Shown here: positions 1 through 6,379 of the stretch, piece by piece
Numbering within the stretch: position 1 is the first letter of the stretch
Layout: each line of letters begins with the position of its first letter
Source of the DNA: an uncultured Lachnospiraceae bacterium
GTDB lineage: Bacteria; Bacillota; Clostridia; Lachnospirales; Lachnospiraceae
Assembly (NCBI GenBank): GCA_947594335.1
Contig: CANQEC010000064.1
Span: 1-10,781, forward strand
Length of the DNA: 10,781 bases
Direction of reading: 5' to 3'
Translations under genes and position numbers: made by a program
Notes under the pieces: generated by a model
The model's input: the letters and a program-made list of their open reading frames with translations, nothing else
Databases searched by the model: none
What the model was told of the DNA's origin: nothing

Positions 1-51
1 TCGACCCCCAAAAATTTGATTGAGGAGGTTTCAAAACAATGTCAGATTTGA
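1..51 (+). CDS. ispH: IspH C-terminus (partial)
   Basis: The first forward frame is open from base 1 and reads STPKNLIEEVSKQCQI, then TGA at 49-51. An S-T-P followed by an amphipathic (I/L)IEEV segment is how the C-terminus of clostridial 4-hydroxy-3-methylbut-2-enyl diphosphate reductase (IspH) ends. IspH is the iron-sulfur enzyme of the last MEP-pathway step, making IPP and DMAPP. IspH commonly lies directly before, or fused to, ribosomal protein S1 in Clostridia, and an S1 gene begins at 39 here, so context supports the call. The end overlaps the S1 start by 13 bases in a different frame, and the S1 ribosome binding site lies inside its last codons. Only 16 residues are visible, so the identity rests on a short motif plus synteny. 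Confidence 0.7.
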   Translation, partial: STPKNLIEEVSKQCQI

Positions 52-1118
52 GTTTTGAACAAATGCTGGAAGAATCATTAAGAACAATTCGAAATGGAGA
101 GGTAGTCGAAGGCACTGTGATTGATGTCAAAGAAGATGAAATCATCTTGAATATCGGATATAAAGCTGACGGCGTTATTTCCAGAAACGAGTATACGAAT
201 GAGGCAAACGCTGATCTTCGTCAGCTTGTAAATACAGGTGACAAGCTTGAGGCAAAGGTTCTGAAAGTGAATGATGGAGACGGACAGGTACTTCTTACCT
301 ACAAGCGTCTCGCGGCAGAGAAAGGCAACAAGAGACTTGAGGAGGCATTCAACACCAAGGAAGTCCTGACCGCTCCGGTTGTTCAGGTTCTTGGAGGAGG
401 CCTCAGCGTAGAAGTGGAGGGCGCGCGAGTTTTCATTCCGGCCAGCCTTGTTTCCGATACATATGAGAAGAATCTTGAGAAGTACAACGGGCAGGAGATT
501 GAATTTGTCATCACGGAGTTCAATCCGAGAAGACGCCGTATCATCGGCGACCGCAAGCAGCTGCTGGTTGCAAGAAAACTCGAGATGCAGAAGGCACTTT
601 TCGAGCGCATCAATGTTGGCGATGTGGTGGAAGGTGTTGTCAAGAATGTGACAGATTTCGGTGCGTTCGTAGACCTCGGCGGAGCAGACGGCCTGCTTCA
701 TATCTCCGAGATGTCCTGGGGCCATGTGGACAATCCGCGCAAGATCTTCAAGGTTGGCGACAAGCTGACGGTCCTGATCAAGGATATCAGCGGCGACAAG
801 ATCGCGCTCAGCCTGAAATTTGAGGATCAGAATCCGTGGCTGACCGCTGCAGAGAAGTATGCGGCAGGCAATATTGTCAAAGGCCGTGTTGCGAGAATGA
901 CGGATTTCGGCGCATTTGTCGAGCTTGAGCCGGGTGTGGATGCGCTGCTTCACGTATCCCAGATTTCCCGTGTCCATGTAGATAAGCCGTCTGATGTCCT
1001 GAGCATCAATCAGGAGATCGAAGCAAAGGTTGTGGACTTCAATGAGGCGGATAAGAAGATCAGCCTGAGCATGAAGGCGATCGAACAGCAGCAGCCGGCG
1101 GCGCCTGTGGAAGAGTAA
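39..1118 (+). CDS. rpsA: 30S ribosomal protein S1 homologue, four S1 domains
   Basis: This 359-residue RNA-binding protein is built of four S1 (OB-fold) domains at about residues 19-91, 108-176, 194-261 and 277-347. Domains 3 and 4 carry the canonical signature TDFGAFV (residues 205-211 and 288-294) followed by GLLHIS or ALLHVS. Domain 2 is the most divergent and ends in an Arg-rich stretch (164-167) before IIGDRKQLL. Four domains is the usual Firmicutes form, against six in Escherichia coli. Such proteins bind mRNA and may help translation initiation, although S1 is less essential in Gram-positives. AGGAGG at 23-28, ten bases before the ATG, supports the start. The gene overlaps the ispH tail by 13 bases, so the two are cotranscribed and probably translationally coupled. 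The C-terminal tail is Gln/Pro/Glu rich. Confidence 0.92.
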   Translation: MSDLSFEQMLEESLRTIRNGEVVEGTVIDVKEDEIILNIGYKADGVISRNEYTNEANADLRQLVNTGDKLEAKVLKVNDGDGQVLLTYKRLAAEKGNKRLEEAFNTKEVLTAPVVQVLGGGLSVEVEGARVFIPASLVSDTYEKNLEKYNGQEIEFVITEFNPRRRRIIGDRKQLLVARKLEMQKALFERINVGDVVEGVVKNVTDFGAFVDLGGADGLLHISEMSWGHVDNPRKIFKVGDKLTVLIKDISGDKIALSLKFEDQNPWLTAAEKYAAGNIVKGRVARMTDFGAFVELEPGVDALLHVSQISRVHVDKPSDVLSINQEIEAKVVDFNEADKKISLSMKAIEQQQPAAPVEE

Positions 1119-1186
1119 GCACTGCAAAAGAGGAAGAATCTGCGGAAATCTTCTGTCGGACGCTTCCGGATGAATATCTGAACAAA

Positions 1187-1234
1187 ATCCCCGTTTCACG
1201 GATCGCAGATCCGAAGGAAACGGGGATATTTTTT
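1187..1234. terminator. Bidirectional intrinsic terminator
   Basis: An 11-bp perfect stem (ATCCCCGTTTC at 1187-1197 with GAAACGGGGAT at 1217-1227) is topped by a second 6-bp stem (CGGATC with GATCCG). On the plus strand it is followed by ATTTTTT, ending the ispH-S1 transcript. On the minus strand the same stem is followed by TTTTGTT, so it can also end the convergent exonuclease transcript after read-through of the repeat block. Confidence 0.9.
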
Positions 1235-1246
1235 CAAAATATGCGC

Positions 1247-1386
1247 AGGCCCGGGCATGGAAATCAGCTGCTGGCGCAGCACCCGGGCCGCGCGGCGAGC
1301 AGGAGGAAAAACCGCCTCCTACTCGATCAGGCCCGGGCAGGGAAAATTGCTGCTGGCGCAGCACCCGGGCCGCGCAGACGAGCAGG
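1247..1386. repeat. Tandem pair of GC-rich hairpin repeats
   Basis: Two copies of a unit of about 57 bases lie at about 1247-1303 and 1329-1386. Each starts AGGCCCGGGCA, continues through GCTGCTGGCGCAGC and ACCCGGGCCGCGC, and ends in CGAGCAGG. Each copy can fold alone: GGCCCGGG pairs with CCCGGGCC, with GCTGC/GCAGC inside. Between the copies, CGAGCAGGAGG (1296-1306) pairs with CCTCCTACTCG (1315-1325) with one mismatch. The block is noncoding, sits between two convergent genes and is far more GC-rich than its surroundings. It resembles a dispersed intergenic (REP or MITE-like) element; its family is not recognised. Confidence 0.7.
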
Positions 1387-1394
1387 CCGCAGAT

Positions 1395-2606
1395 TTAAGT
1401 GAATAATTTCAGGACGGCTTTTACATAATCGCCAAGCAGCTCGGGATGCAGTTCATAGTTTTTTGTGTATTCAAAGTACAGATCCCTGGAACGGTAGTAT
1501 GGAACGAACAGCGGTGTGACAAGTCTGTCCGGCTGGGGCAGGAACGTACTGGTTTTGCGCGTGAAGCAGTTGGAGCGCTTTGCGGGAACGCGGTGCTTCC
1601 GGTCCACAAAAGCGGCCACGCTGCGGTGGACTGCCTGCCGTTCGAGAGGAAGGTAGTAGTAGTCCCGGTAGTCTGGGAAAAAATAGAGGAGTTCTCCCTC
1701 AAATGCGGGAATCTCCAGCGCGGCGCTTGTGAAATTGGTCATCAGAACGTATTGTGCGGATGGCAGGCGCTGTTTTGAGCTGTCTGCTGCAGAGTCATGC
1801 TGCGAAAACAGATCCGGAACAGCTGCTGCAGAGGAGGTTTCGGAACGCCGGCTCGTGCAGTCCTTAGCGGAAATATTCCGGCGGCCTGGAATGACCGGGC
1901 GTCCAGTCTGAATATTCTGCGGCAGCGGATATTTGAGACTAAGCGTGATTACCGCCGAATTATCCTGAAATTTGCAGGATTTTACGGAGAACATCCCGTC
2001 CAGAAGAGCCTGATACGTGGAAAGGCCAAGCAGGGAAGTCATTCCGCAGAGATCTTCCTGATTGTGAAGAAGAAGCATGTCCGCCAGCGCGGGATCCGGG
2101 CCGGCCGCATACTGATGCCAGACGGAGATCAGGGATTTTCCGTTGTACGGATCGGAGCGTTTCTGTCCGAGGAAGGACTGGAGTGTTCTCTGATCCATGT
2201 GGTTGAGTCCAAGCAGCGATTTGAGCGGCCGGAAAATACGGTACAGATCCAGAGATTTTTTTTCGGAGAGAGGACTTGCCATTTGGAACTGCTTCAGTTT
2301 TTCTTCCAGATAAAACAGGTCAAAAGTGATGCCGTTAAAATGGATCAGCGTATCGTAAGGTTCCAGGAAACGCAGAAATTCCGAGAGAAGGAGAGGTTCT
2401 TCCTGTTTATTTTCCGCCATCCACTGCGTAAGACGCCAGGTCTGGCCGTTGTCATCCATCGCGGCCATGCCGATCATATAGAGCGTTGTGGAGGCGGGAG
2501 AGAGTCCGGTCGTTTCGATATCAAGAAAGAGACTTGTTTTGGGTGTGTATCCGAGCAGTCTTCCATAGTCAGTAAATCCGGGAAGCTGTTTTTCAATTTT
2601 GATCAT
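1395..2606 (-). CDS. YprB-type ribonuclease H-like exonuclease
   Basis: The protein has 403 residues. Its first half (about 22-195) is a DEDD-type exonuclease fold of the YprB / RNase_H_2 family. Likely metal ligands are D29 and E31 in LFLDIETTGL, D96 in HFNGITFDLFYL, and D185 in HNQEDLCGM; D120 in SLDLYRIFRP may also contribute. The last motif has the HNxxD form of this family. The C-terminal half (about 200-403) has no motif I recognise, but the length resembles Bacillus subtilis YprB, which also carries a C-terminal extension. It is probably a cytoplasmic 3'-5' exonuclease on DNA or RNA; the true substrate is unknown. AGGAGG lies seven bases before the ATG. It is transcribed divergently from the methyltransferase gene and convergently with the S1 gene. 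Confidence 0.8.
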   Translation of the reverse strand: MIKIEKQLPGFTDYGRLLGYTPKTSLFLDIETTGLSPASTTLYMIGMAAMDDNGQTWRLTQWMAENKQEEPLLLSEFLRFLEPYDTLIHFNGITFDLFYLEEKLKQFQMASPLSEKKSLDLYRIFRPLKSLLGLNHMDQRTLQSFLGQKRSDPYNGKSLISVWHQYAAGPDPALADMLLLHNQEDLCGMTSLLGLSTYQALLDGMFSVKSCKFQDNSAVITLSLKYPLPQNIQTGRPVIPGRRNISAKDCTSRRSETSSAAAVPDLFSQHDSAADSSKQRLPSAQYVLMTNFTSAALEIPAFEGELLYFFPDYRDYYYLPLERQAVHRSVAAFVDRKHRVPAKRSNCFTRKTSTFLPQPDRLVTPLFVPYYRSRDLYFEYTKNYELHPELLGDYVKAVLKLFT

Positions 2607-2691
2607 GAGATTCCTCCTTTTGCCCCCAGTATCATGAGTATAGCGTATTCTGGAAAAGAATTCCAGAGAGAAAATGACAGGAGACAGCAGT
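2607..2691. promoter_or_regulatory. Divergent intergenic region with perfect inverted repeat
   Basis: This 85-base spacer separates two divergent genes, so promoters for both should lie in or near it. It contains a perfect inverted repeat at 2649-2667: TCTGGAA, five bases AAGAA, then TTCCAGA. Reading leftward, a possible -10 for the exonuclease gene is TATACT (about 2638-2643 on the minus strand), which would put the inverted repeat across the -35 spacer. No good -35 or forward promoter could be assigned. The repeat is a candidate operator. Confidence 0.4.
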
Positions 2692-3279
2692 ATGAAGAAA
2701 AAAGACGCGCCGGGGAAGTATTATCAGATAACCGCATGGTGCCGCCGCATGATGCAGGAACATGTCCAGGAGGGTTCGTTCTGCATTGACGCGACAATGG
2801 GAAACGGACACGACACGCTCTGTCTGTGCGAACTTGCAGGAGAGCGGGGCCATGTGCTGGCTTTTGATATACAGGAACAGGCAATTTCCAAGACGAGAGA
2901 GCGGCTGGAGAAAAATCTGCCGTACTGCAACTATGAACTGATTCTCGATTCTCACAGTCATATGGAACGGTACGCCGCCTCAGAGAGTGCGGACTGTATT
3001 GTGTTTAACCTTGGTTATCTGCCTGCTGGGGATCACAGGATTGCGACAAAGCCGGAGACTACAATCGAAGCGCTCAGGCAGTCGCTTGCACTGCTCAAAC
3101 CGGGCGGACTGATCAGTCTCTGTATTTACAGCGGAGGGGACAGCGGGTTTGAGGAGAAGGACGCAGTTCTGGCGTATTTGAAAAATCTGGACGCCAGGGA
3201 TTATCTTGTACTTGTGACGGAGTATTACAACCGGCCGAACAATCCGCCGATTCCGGCTGCGGTGTTTCGGCTCCGCTAA
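2692..3279 (+). CDS. mnmM: MnmM/YtqB-type tRNA U34 methyltransferase
   Basis: This 195-residue class I SAM-dependent methyltransferase belongs to the YtqB (rRNA_methylase Pfam) family. SAM-binding motif I is DATMGNGHDT (residues 33-42) and the acidic strand-2 end is FDIQ (58-61). The family-specific blocks are FNLGYLPAGD (105-114), the LLKPGGLI post-I region, and NRPNNPPI near the end (180-187). In B. subtilis this family (MnmM) methylates 5-aminomethyl-2-thiouridine at the tRNA wobble position, replacing the bifunctional MnmC of E. coli. That role is inferred from family membership. The start at 2692 is preferred because AGGAGA (2679-2684) sits seven bases before it; an in-frame ATG at 2674 has a poorer site. 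No terminator is evident after it, but the next gene has its own promoter. Confidence 0.85.
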   Translation: MKKKDAPGKYYQITAWCRRMMQEHVQEGSFCIDATMGNGHDTLCLCELAGERGHVLAFDIQEQAISKTRERLEKNLPYCNYELILDSHSHMERYAASESADCIVFNLGYLPAGDHRIATKPETTIEALRQSLALLKPGGLISLCIYSGGDSGFEEKDAVLAYLKNLDARDYLVLVTEYYNRPNNPPIPAAVFRLR

Positions 3280-3333
3280 AGACTGCCGGCTGTGAAAAGT
3301 GGCGGAGATATTCTTAATATTATATGAAACATC

Positions 3334-3362
3334 TTTACATTTTGATATATCAGAATTATAAT
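3334..3362 (+). promoter_or_regulatory. Sigma-A promoter for hflK-hflC
   Basis: TTTACA (3334-3339), a 17-base spacer and a perfect TATAAT (3357-3362) form a near-consensus vegetative promoter in an AT-rich stretch. Transcription should start near 3369, giving an hflK leader of about 55 bases. It is the strongest promoter match in the window and implies that hflK/hflC is transcribed independently of the upstream methyltransferase gene. Confidence 0.8.
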
Positions 3363-3423
3363 AACAGTATTGTTTGCTGCATGTTTTTGAAAATCTGCAT
3401 GATTGAAACAAGGAGGAATGCGC

Positions 3424-4422
3424 GTGAAACAGAAATTTAATGTAAAAAAGTTCTTCGGTTTTGCGAGATGGGGAGCGGTCGGCGTACTTGTGATTATACT
3501 GGTCCTGATGCTCTTCTTTTCAAATGCCATGTGGTATCAGATTGAGGAACAGGAGCAGGCGGTTCTTGTCACGCTGGGAAAGCCGAAGGCGGTGACGGAG
3601 AAAGGGCTGCACTTTAAGGCGCCGCTGGTACAGAGTGTTCAGAAGGTTGATACGACGATCCAGGGATTTCCGATCGGCTACGAGATTGATTCGAATGAAT
3701 CGGTAACCGCGGAAGCCCTCATGATCACGTCCGATTATAATTTTATTGACGCGGATTTCTTTGTGGAGTACAGGATTTCGGATCCGGTGAAATATCTGTA
3801 TGCGTCGGATACCCCGGAGGCAATCCTGAAGAATATCGCCCAGAGCTGCATCCGCACAGTTATCGGAAGCTTTGACGTGGACAGCGTGCTGACGACAGGC
3901 AAGTCCGAGATACAGACGTCGATCCGGGATATGATCGTGGAGAAGCTTGAGCAGCAGGATATCGGGCTTACGCTTGTAAATATCACGATCCAGGATTCCG
4001 AACCGCCCACACAGGAGGTCATGAAAGCGTTCAAGGCCGTGGAGACAGCGAAACAGGGCAAAGAGACAGCGCTGAACAACGCGAACAAATACCGGAATGA
4101 GAAGCTTCCGGAAGCCCAGGCACAGGCGGATGAGATCGTCAAGGACGCCGAGGCGCAGAAGCAGACGCGCATCAACGAAGCCGAGGCGCAGGTCGCCAGA
4201 TTCCAGGCAATGTATGAGGAGTACATAAAAAATCCGGTTGTGACAAAGCAGAGGATGTTTTATGAAGCGATGGAGCAGGTGCTGCCGGACATGAAGGTGG
4301 TTATCGATGACGGAAGCGGCGTTCAGAAGCTGCTGCCGCTCGATTCGTTTGCGGAGACGGACGGCGGGGATAGCGCAGATACGTCCCGGGATTCTTCCGG
4401 CACGGAGAAAGAATCAGACTGA
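3424..4422 (+). CDS. hflK: HflK, SPFH/prohibitin membrane protein
   Basis: HflK and HflC form a membrane-anchored SPFH complex that surrounds and modulates the FtsH protease. This 332-residue protein has a basic cytoplasmic N-terminus, one membrane segment (about 16-36), an SPFH domain (about 37-215, with VRFG-like LVTLGKPKAV at 48-57), and an Ala/Glu/Gln-rich coiled coil (about 215-265). The segment around residues 270-307 is HflK-like, with VVTKQRMFYEAMEQVLP. The acidic, Ser/Asp-rich tail (310-332) is probably disordered. The start is taken as GTG at 3424, because AGGAGG (3411-3416) lies seven bases before it. The in-frame ATG at 3418 is only one base from that site, and a TTG at 3403 lies upstream of it. 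hflC follows after 154 bases. Confidence 0.88.
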   Translation: MKQKFNVKKFFGFARWGAVGVLVIILVLMLFFSNAMWYQIEEQEQAVLVTLGKPKAVTEKGLHFKAPLVQSVQKVDTTIQGFPIGYEIDSNESVTAEALMITSDYNFIDADFFVEYRISDPVKYLYASDTPEAILKNIAQSCIRTVIGSFDVDSVLTTGKSEIQTSIRDMIVEKLEQQDIGLTLVNITIQDSEPPTQEVMKAFKAVETAKQGKETALNNANKYRNEKLPEAQAQADEIVKDAEAQKQTRINEAEAQVARFQAMYEEYIKNPVVTKQRMFYEAMEQVLPDMKVVIDDGSGVQKLLPLDSFAETDGGDSADTSRDSSGTEKESD

Positions 4423-4576
4423 CTGTTCGGGCGGCATGAGATTACCGCAGGCAGTGACGGCACCGGGGACATCTGTGTGCTGCGCAGCCGCCCAAACAGA
4501 GCAGCAGGATAATTTCAGGTAAAAATTCGGAAAGAAAGCAGGTATCAGGCCGGAAATACCGGCAGGAGGTATATAC
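4423..4576 (+). other. hflK-hflC spacer with long-range stem and RBS hairpins
   Basis: This noncoding spacer is long for genes whose products form one complex. Immediately after the hflK stop, CTGTTCGGGCGGC (4423-4435) can pair with GCCGCCCAAACAG (4487-4499) in 12 of 13 positions, enclosing 51 bases. No U-tract follows, so it is not a classical terminator. Just before hflC, GCCGG (4549-4553) can pair with CCGGC (4559-4563), ending directly at the AGGAGG (4564-4569). An alternative, GGTAT (4541-4545) with ATACC (4556-4560), excludes that pairing. These elements could set the HflK:HflC ratio by RNA processing or translation control. Confidence 0.5.
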
Positions 4577-5446
4577 ATGAAAAAGAAGATAACAGCGCTC
4601 GTCCTCGTAATCGTGATCCTGGGAATAGCGGGCTCTTCCGTGGTTGTGACGGCGGAGAATGAGTATCGTCTGGTGAGACAGTTCGGAAAGATCAGCAGAG
4701 TGATCGATACGCCGGGGGTGAGCTTTCGGATTCCGTTCGTACAGTCCACGGATACGCTCCCGAAACAGACGCTGCTGTATGACCTGACTCCGTCGGACGT
4801 TATCACGAAGGATAAAAAGACCATGATCACCGACAGCTATGTGCTCTGGAGGATTTCCGATCCGACAAAGTTTGCGCAGTCGCTGAACGGATCGATCGTG
4901 AATGCGGAAGGCAGGATCAATACGGCGGTCTACAATGCCATCAAAAATGCGATCAGCAGCATGAATCAGGACGAGGTGATTACGAGCAGGGACGGCGAGC
5001 TCTCAGAGATGGTCATGGCGCGGATCGAGGATAATATGGACGAGTACGGCATCGAGCTGATGATGTTTGAGACGAAGCAGCTTGACCTGCCGGATGACAA
5101 CAAGGAGGCAGTTTATGAGCGCATGATCTCTGAGCGCGACAATATTGCCGCGACTTACCGCGCGGAAGGCAAGTCAGAGGCGCAGGTGATACAGAATACC
5201 ACGGACAAAGAAGTGGCGATCAGCATTTCGGAAGCCGAGAAGCAGGCGGAGATACTGATCGCGGAAGGTGAAGCCGAGTATATGCGGATTCTCTCCGAGG
5301 CGTATGACACGGAAGAAAAGACAGAGTTTTACTCTTTTGTGCGCAGCCTCGACGCGCTTGAGGCCGCGATGAAAGGTGGAGAAAAGACAGTTGTGCTGTC
5401 GGCGGATTCTCCGATCGCGGAGATTTTTGCGGGGTACGAAAAATAA
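4577..5446 (+). CDS. hflC: HflC, SPFH/prohibitin membrane protein
   Basis: This 289-residue partner of HflK has an N-terminal signal anchor (basic MKKK, then hydrophobic residues about 6-25). An SPFH domain covers about 26-190, with VRQFGKISRVIDTPGVSFRI at 33-52. The HflC hallmark helix follows, where ERMISERDNIAATYRAEGKSEA matches the family pattern ERxxxAxxYRAEGxxEA (about 181-202). The rest is a helical stretch with repeated Ala/Glu heptads and a short hydrophobic end, AEIFAGYEK. It assembles with HflK into a membrane cage around FtsH. AGGAGG at 4564-4569 lies seven bases before the ATG. FtsH itself is not in the window. The stop is only eight bases from the end of the convergent SagB-like gene, and no clear terminator fits between them, so the two transcripts probably overlap at their 3' ends. 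Confidence 0.88.
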   Translation: MKKKITALVLVIVILGIAGSSVVVTAENEYRLVRQFGKISRVIDTPGVSFRIPFVQSTDTLPKQTLLYDLTPSDVITKDKKTMITDSYVLWRISDPTKFAQSLNGSIVNAEGRINTAVYNAIKNAISSMNQDEVITSRDGELSEMVMARIEDNMDEYGIELMMFETKQLDLPDDNKEAVYERMISERDNIAATYRAEGKSEAQVIQNTTDKEVAISISEAEKQAEILIAEGEAEYMRILSEAYDTEEKTEFYSFVRSLDALEAAMKGGEKTVVLSADSPIAEIFAGYEK

Positions 5447-5454
5447 AACAGGAA

Positions 5455-6258
5455 TCAGCTTTCCGGTTTTTTGCTCAGTTTTCCGACAGCCGCGATGTAG
5501 ACGGAGCATTCGTACGTTTTTTCGGCGGACGGTCCGGGCAGAAAACCGAGAAGTTCATCGAGGAGGTCCTGATCGTAGGCGCCGATTGCGCAGCAGCCGC
5601 AGGAGGCGGCGGTGGCGGCGAGATAGAGATTCTCACAGGCATGGCCGGCATCCAGCAGGATGTATTTGGCGGATTTGAGGCCGTATCTCCACTCGGTGCG
5701 GTACGGAATGGCGCTCATGACAAAGACAACGGGGGCGTTTGCGGCGAAGGACTGTCCGCAAAGGGCTTCGGTCAGTTCTTCTTCATAATCGCTGCGTTTC
5801 TCCAGGATTTCGAGCTGGTGTTCCCCGGGGAGATAATGGTAAATGCCTTTGTCCAGCCCCGCCACATTGTTTGGGAACAGGTAGGTCTCAAGCGGATGGC
5901 GCGCTCCCGCCGAGGGAACGTTTCGGAAGGTGACCGGGTTTAAAGAGCGGCCTGCCATGCGGCGGACTCCCTGGGCGCTCCACAGAAAAAATGAGAGCTC
6001 AAGGAGAGAGACGGGGCTGCTGCTGTATTTGCGGCAGCTTTCGCGCTGCGCGAATACGGTGCGGATTTCGGTCATGAGATTCAGATTCTCAAAATCGGAC
6101 GGCAGCGCAATCGTTCCCCTGCCCTGCTTTTTCTTCAGCGGAGGCAGCGGGGGAAGATTCTGCTCCTGATCGGTTTTCTCTGCTCCCACGTCGGACAGAT
6201 TATATCCCGCCAGGAGCTGTCTGTTTTTCATGATCTGGTATCTGGTTTTGTCGTTCAT
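5455..6258 (-). CDS. SagB/ThcOx-type FMN nitroreductase, stand-alone
   Basis: This 267-residue flavin oxidoreductase belongs to the SagB/ThcOx branch of the nitroreductase superfamily. The FMN-contacting N-terminal motif is RESCRKYSS (residues 72-80), followed by PSAGARHPLE (115-124). Near the C-terminus are KYILLDAGHACENLYLAAT (198-216) and GCCAIGAYD (221-229). SagB enzymes oxidise azolines to azoles in thiazole/oxazole-modified peptides, but no cyclodehydratase, precursor peptide or transporter is near, so the substrate is unknown. The first 60 residues, with a Pro-rich PPLPPL and Lys-rich segment, form an N-terminal extension typical of stand-alone homologues. AAGGAA lies seven bases before the ATG, and a well-spaced promoter is present upstream. 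It has many Cys residues near the end (219, 221, 222) for a nitroreductase. There is no signal peptide, so it is cytoplasmic. Confidence 0.82.
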   Translation of the reverse strand: MNDKTRYQIMKNRQLLAGYNLSDVGAEKTDQEQNLPPLPPLKKKQGRGTIALPSDFENLNLMTEIRTVFAQRESCRKYSSSPVSLLELSFFLWSAQGVRRMAGRSLNPVTFRNVPSAGARHPLETYLFPNNVAGLDKGIYHYLPGEHQLEILEKRSDYEEELTEALCGQSFAANAPVVFVMSAIPYRTEWRYGLKSAKYILLDAGHACENLYLAATAASCGCCAIGAYDQDLLDELLGFLPGPSAEKTYECSVYIAAVGKLSKKPES

Positions 6259-6308
6259 GTTGGGATTCCTTTCTTTTCATGGACAGTGCGGCAGTCTGCC
6301 TGAATCTG

Positions 6309-6317
6309 TGCTATGAT
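6309..6317 (+). promoter_or_regulatory. Extended -10 promoter for the DUF1810 gene
   Basis: TGC followed by TATGAT (6312-6317) is an extended -10 (TGnTATGAT). No recognisable -35 lies 16-18 bases upstream, as expected when the extended element compensates. Transcription would start near 6324, within the opposing promoter of the SagB-like gene. Confidence 0.45.
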
Positions 6318-6320
6318 AAG

Positions 6321-6349
6321 ATTATAAACGTGAAGTGAAGATATGGCAA
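6321..6349 (-). promoter_or_regulatory. Sigma-A promoter for the SagB-like gene
   Basis: On the minus strand, TTGCCA (complement of 6344-6349), a 17-base spacer and a perfect TATAAT (complement of 6321-6326) form a near-consensus promoter. The start would fall near 6314, leaving a leader of about 55 bases before the ATG at 6258. It overlaps the divergent promoter. Confidence 0.65.
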
Positions 6350-6379
6350 TCAAAAACGGAGGGAGTGACAATAAAGATT

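Noticed and set aside
78..1364. A 428-codon open frame on the minus strand opposite the S1 gene
   Set aside because: It covers the S1 gene, the terminator and the repeat block, has no recognisable domain, and mirrors the codon structure of the S1 frame. It is a shadow.
1247..1386. CRISPR array
   Set aside because: There are only two units, each internally self-complementary and too long for a CRISPR repeat, and no cas gene is nearby.
1797..2789. A 330-codon plus-strand frame across the exonuclease gene
   Set aside because: It lies opposite a gene with clear DEDD motifs and runs into the divergent promoter region and the methyltransferase gene; no plausible ribosome binding site or domain is seen.
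5447..5475. Possible terminator between hflC and the SagB-like gene (GGAA, loop, TTCC, then a T-run)
   Set aside because: The stem is only four base pairs and lies inside the end of the convergent coding region; too weak to call.
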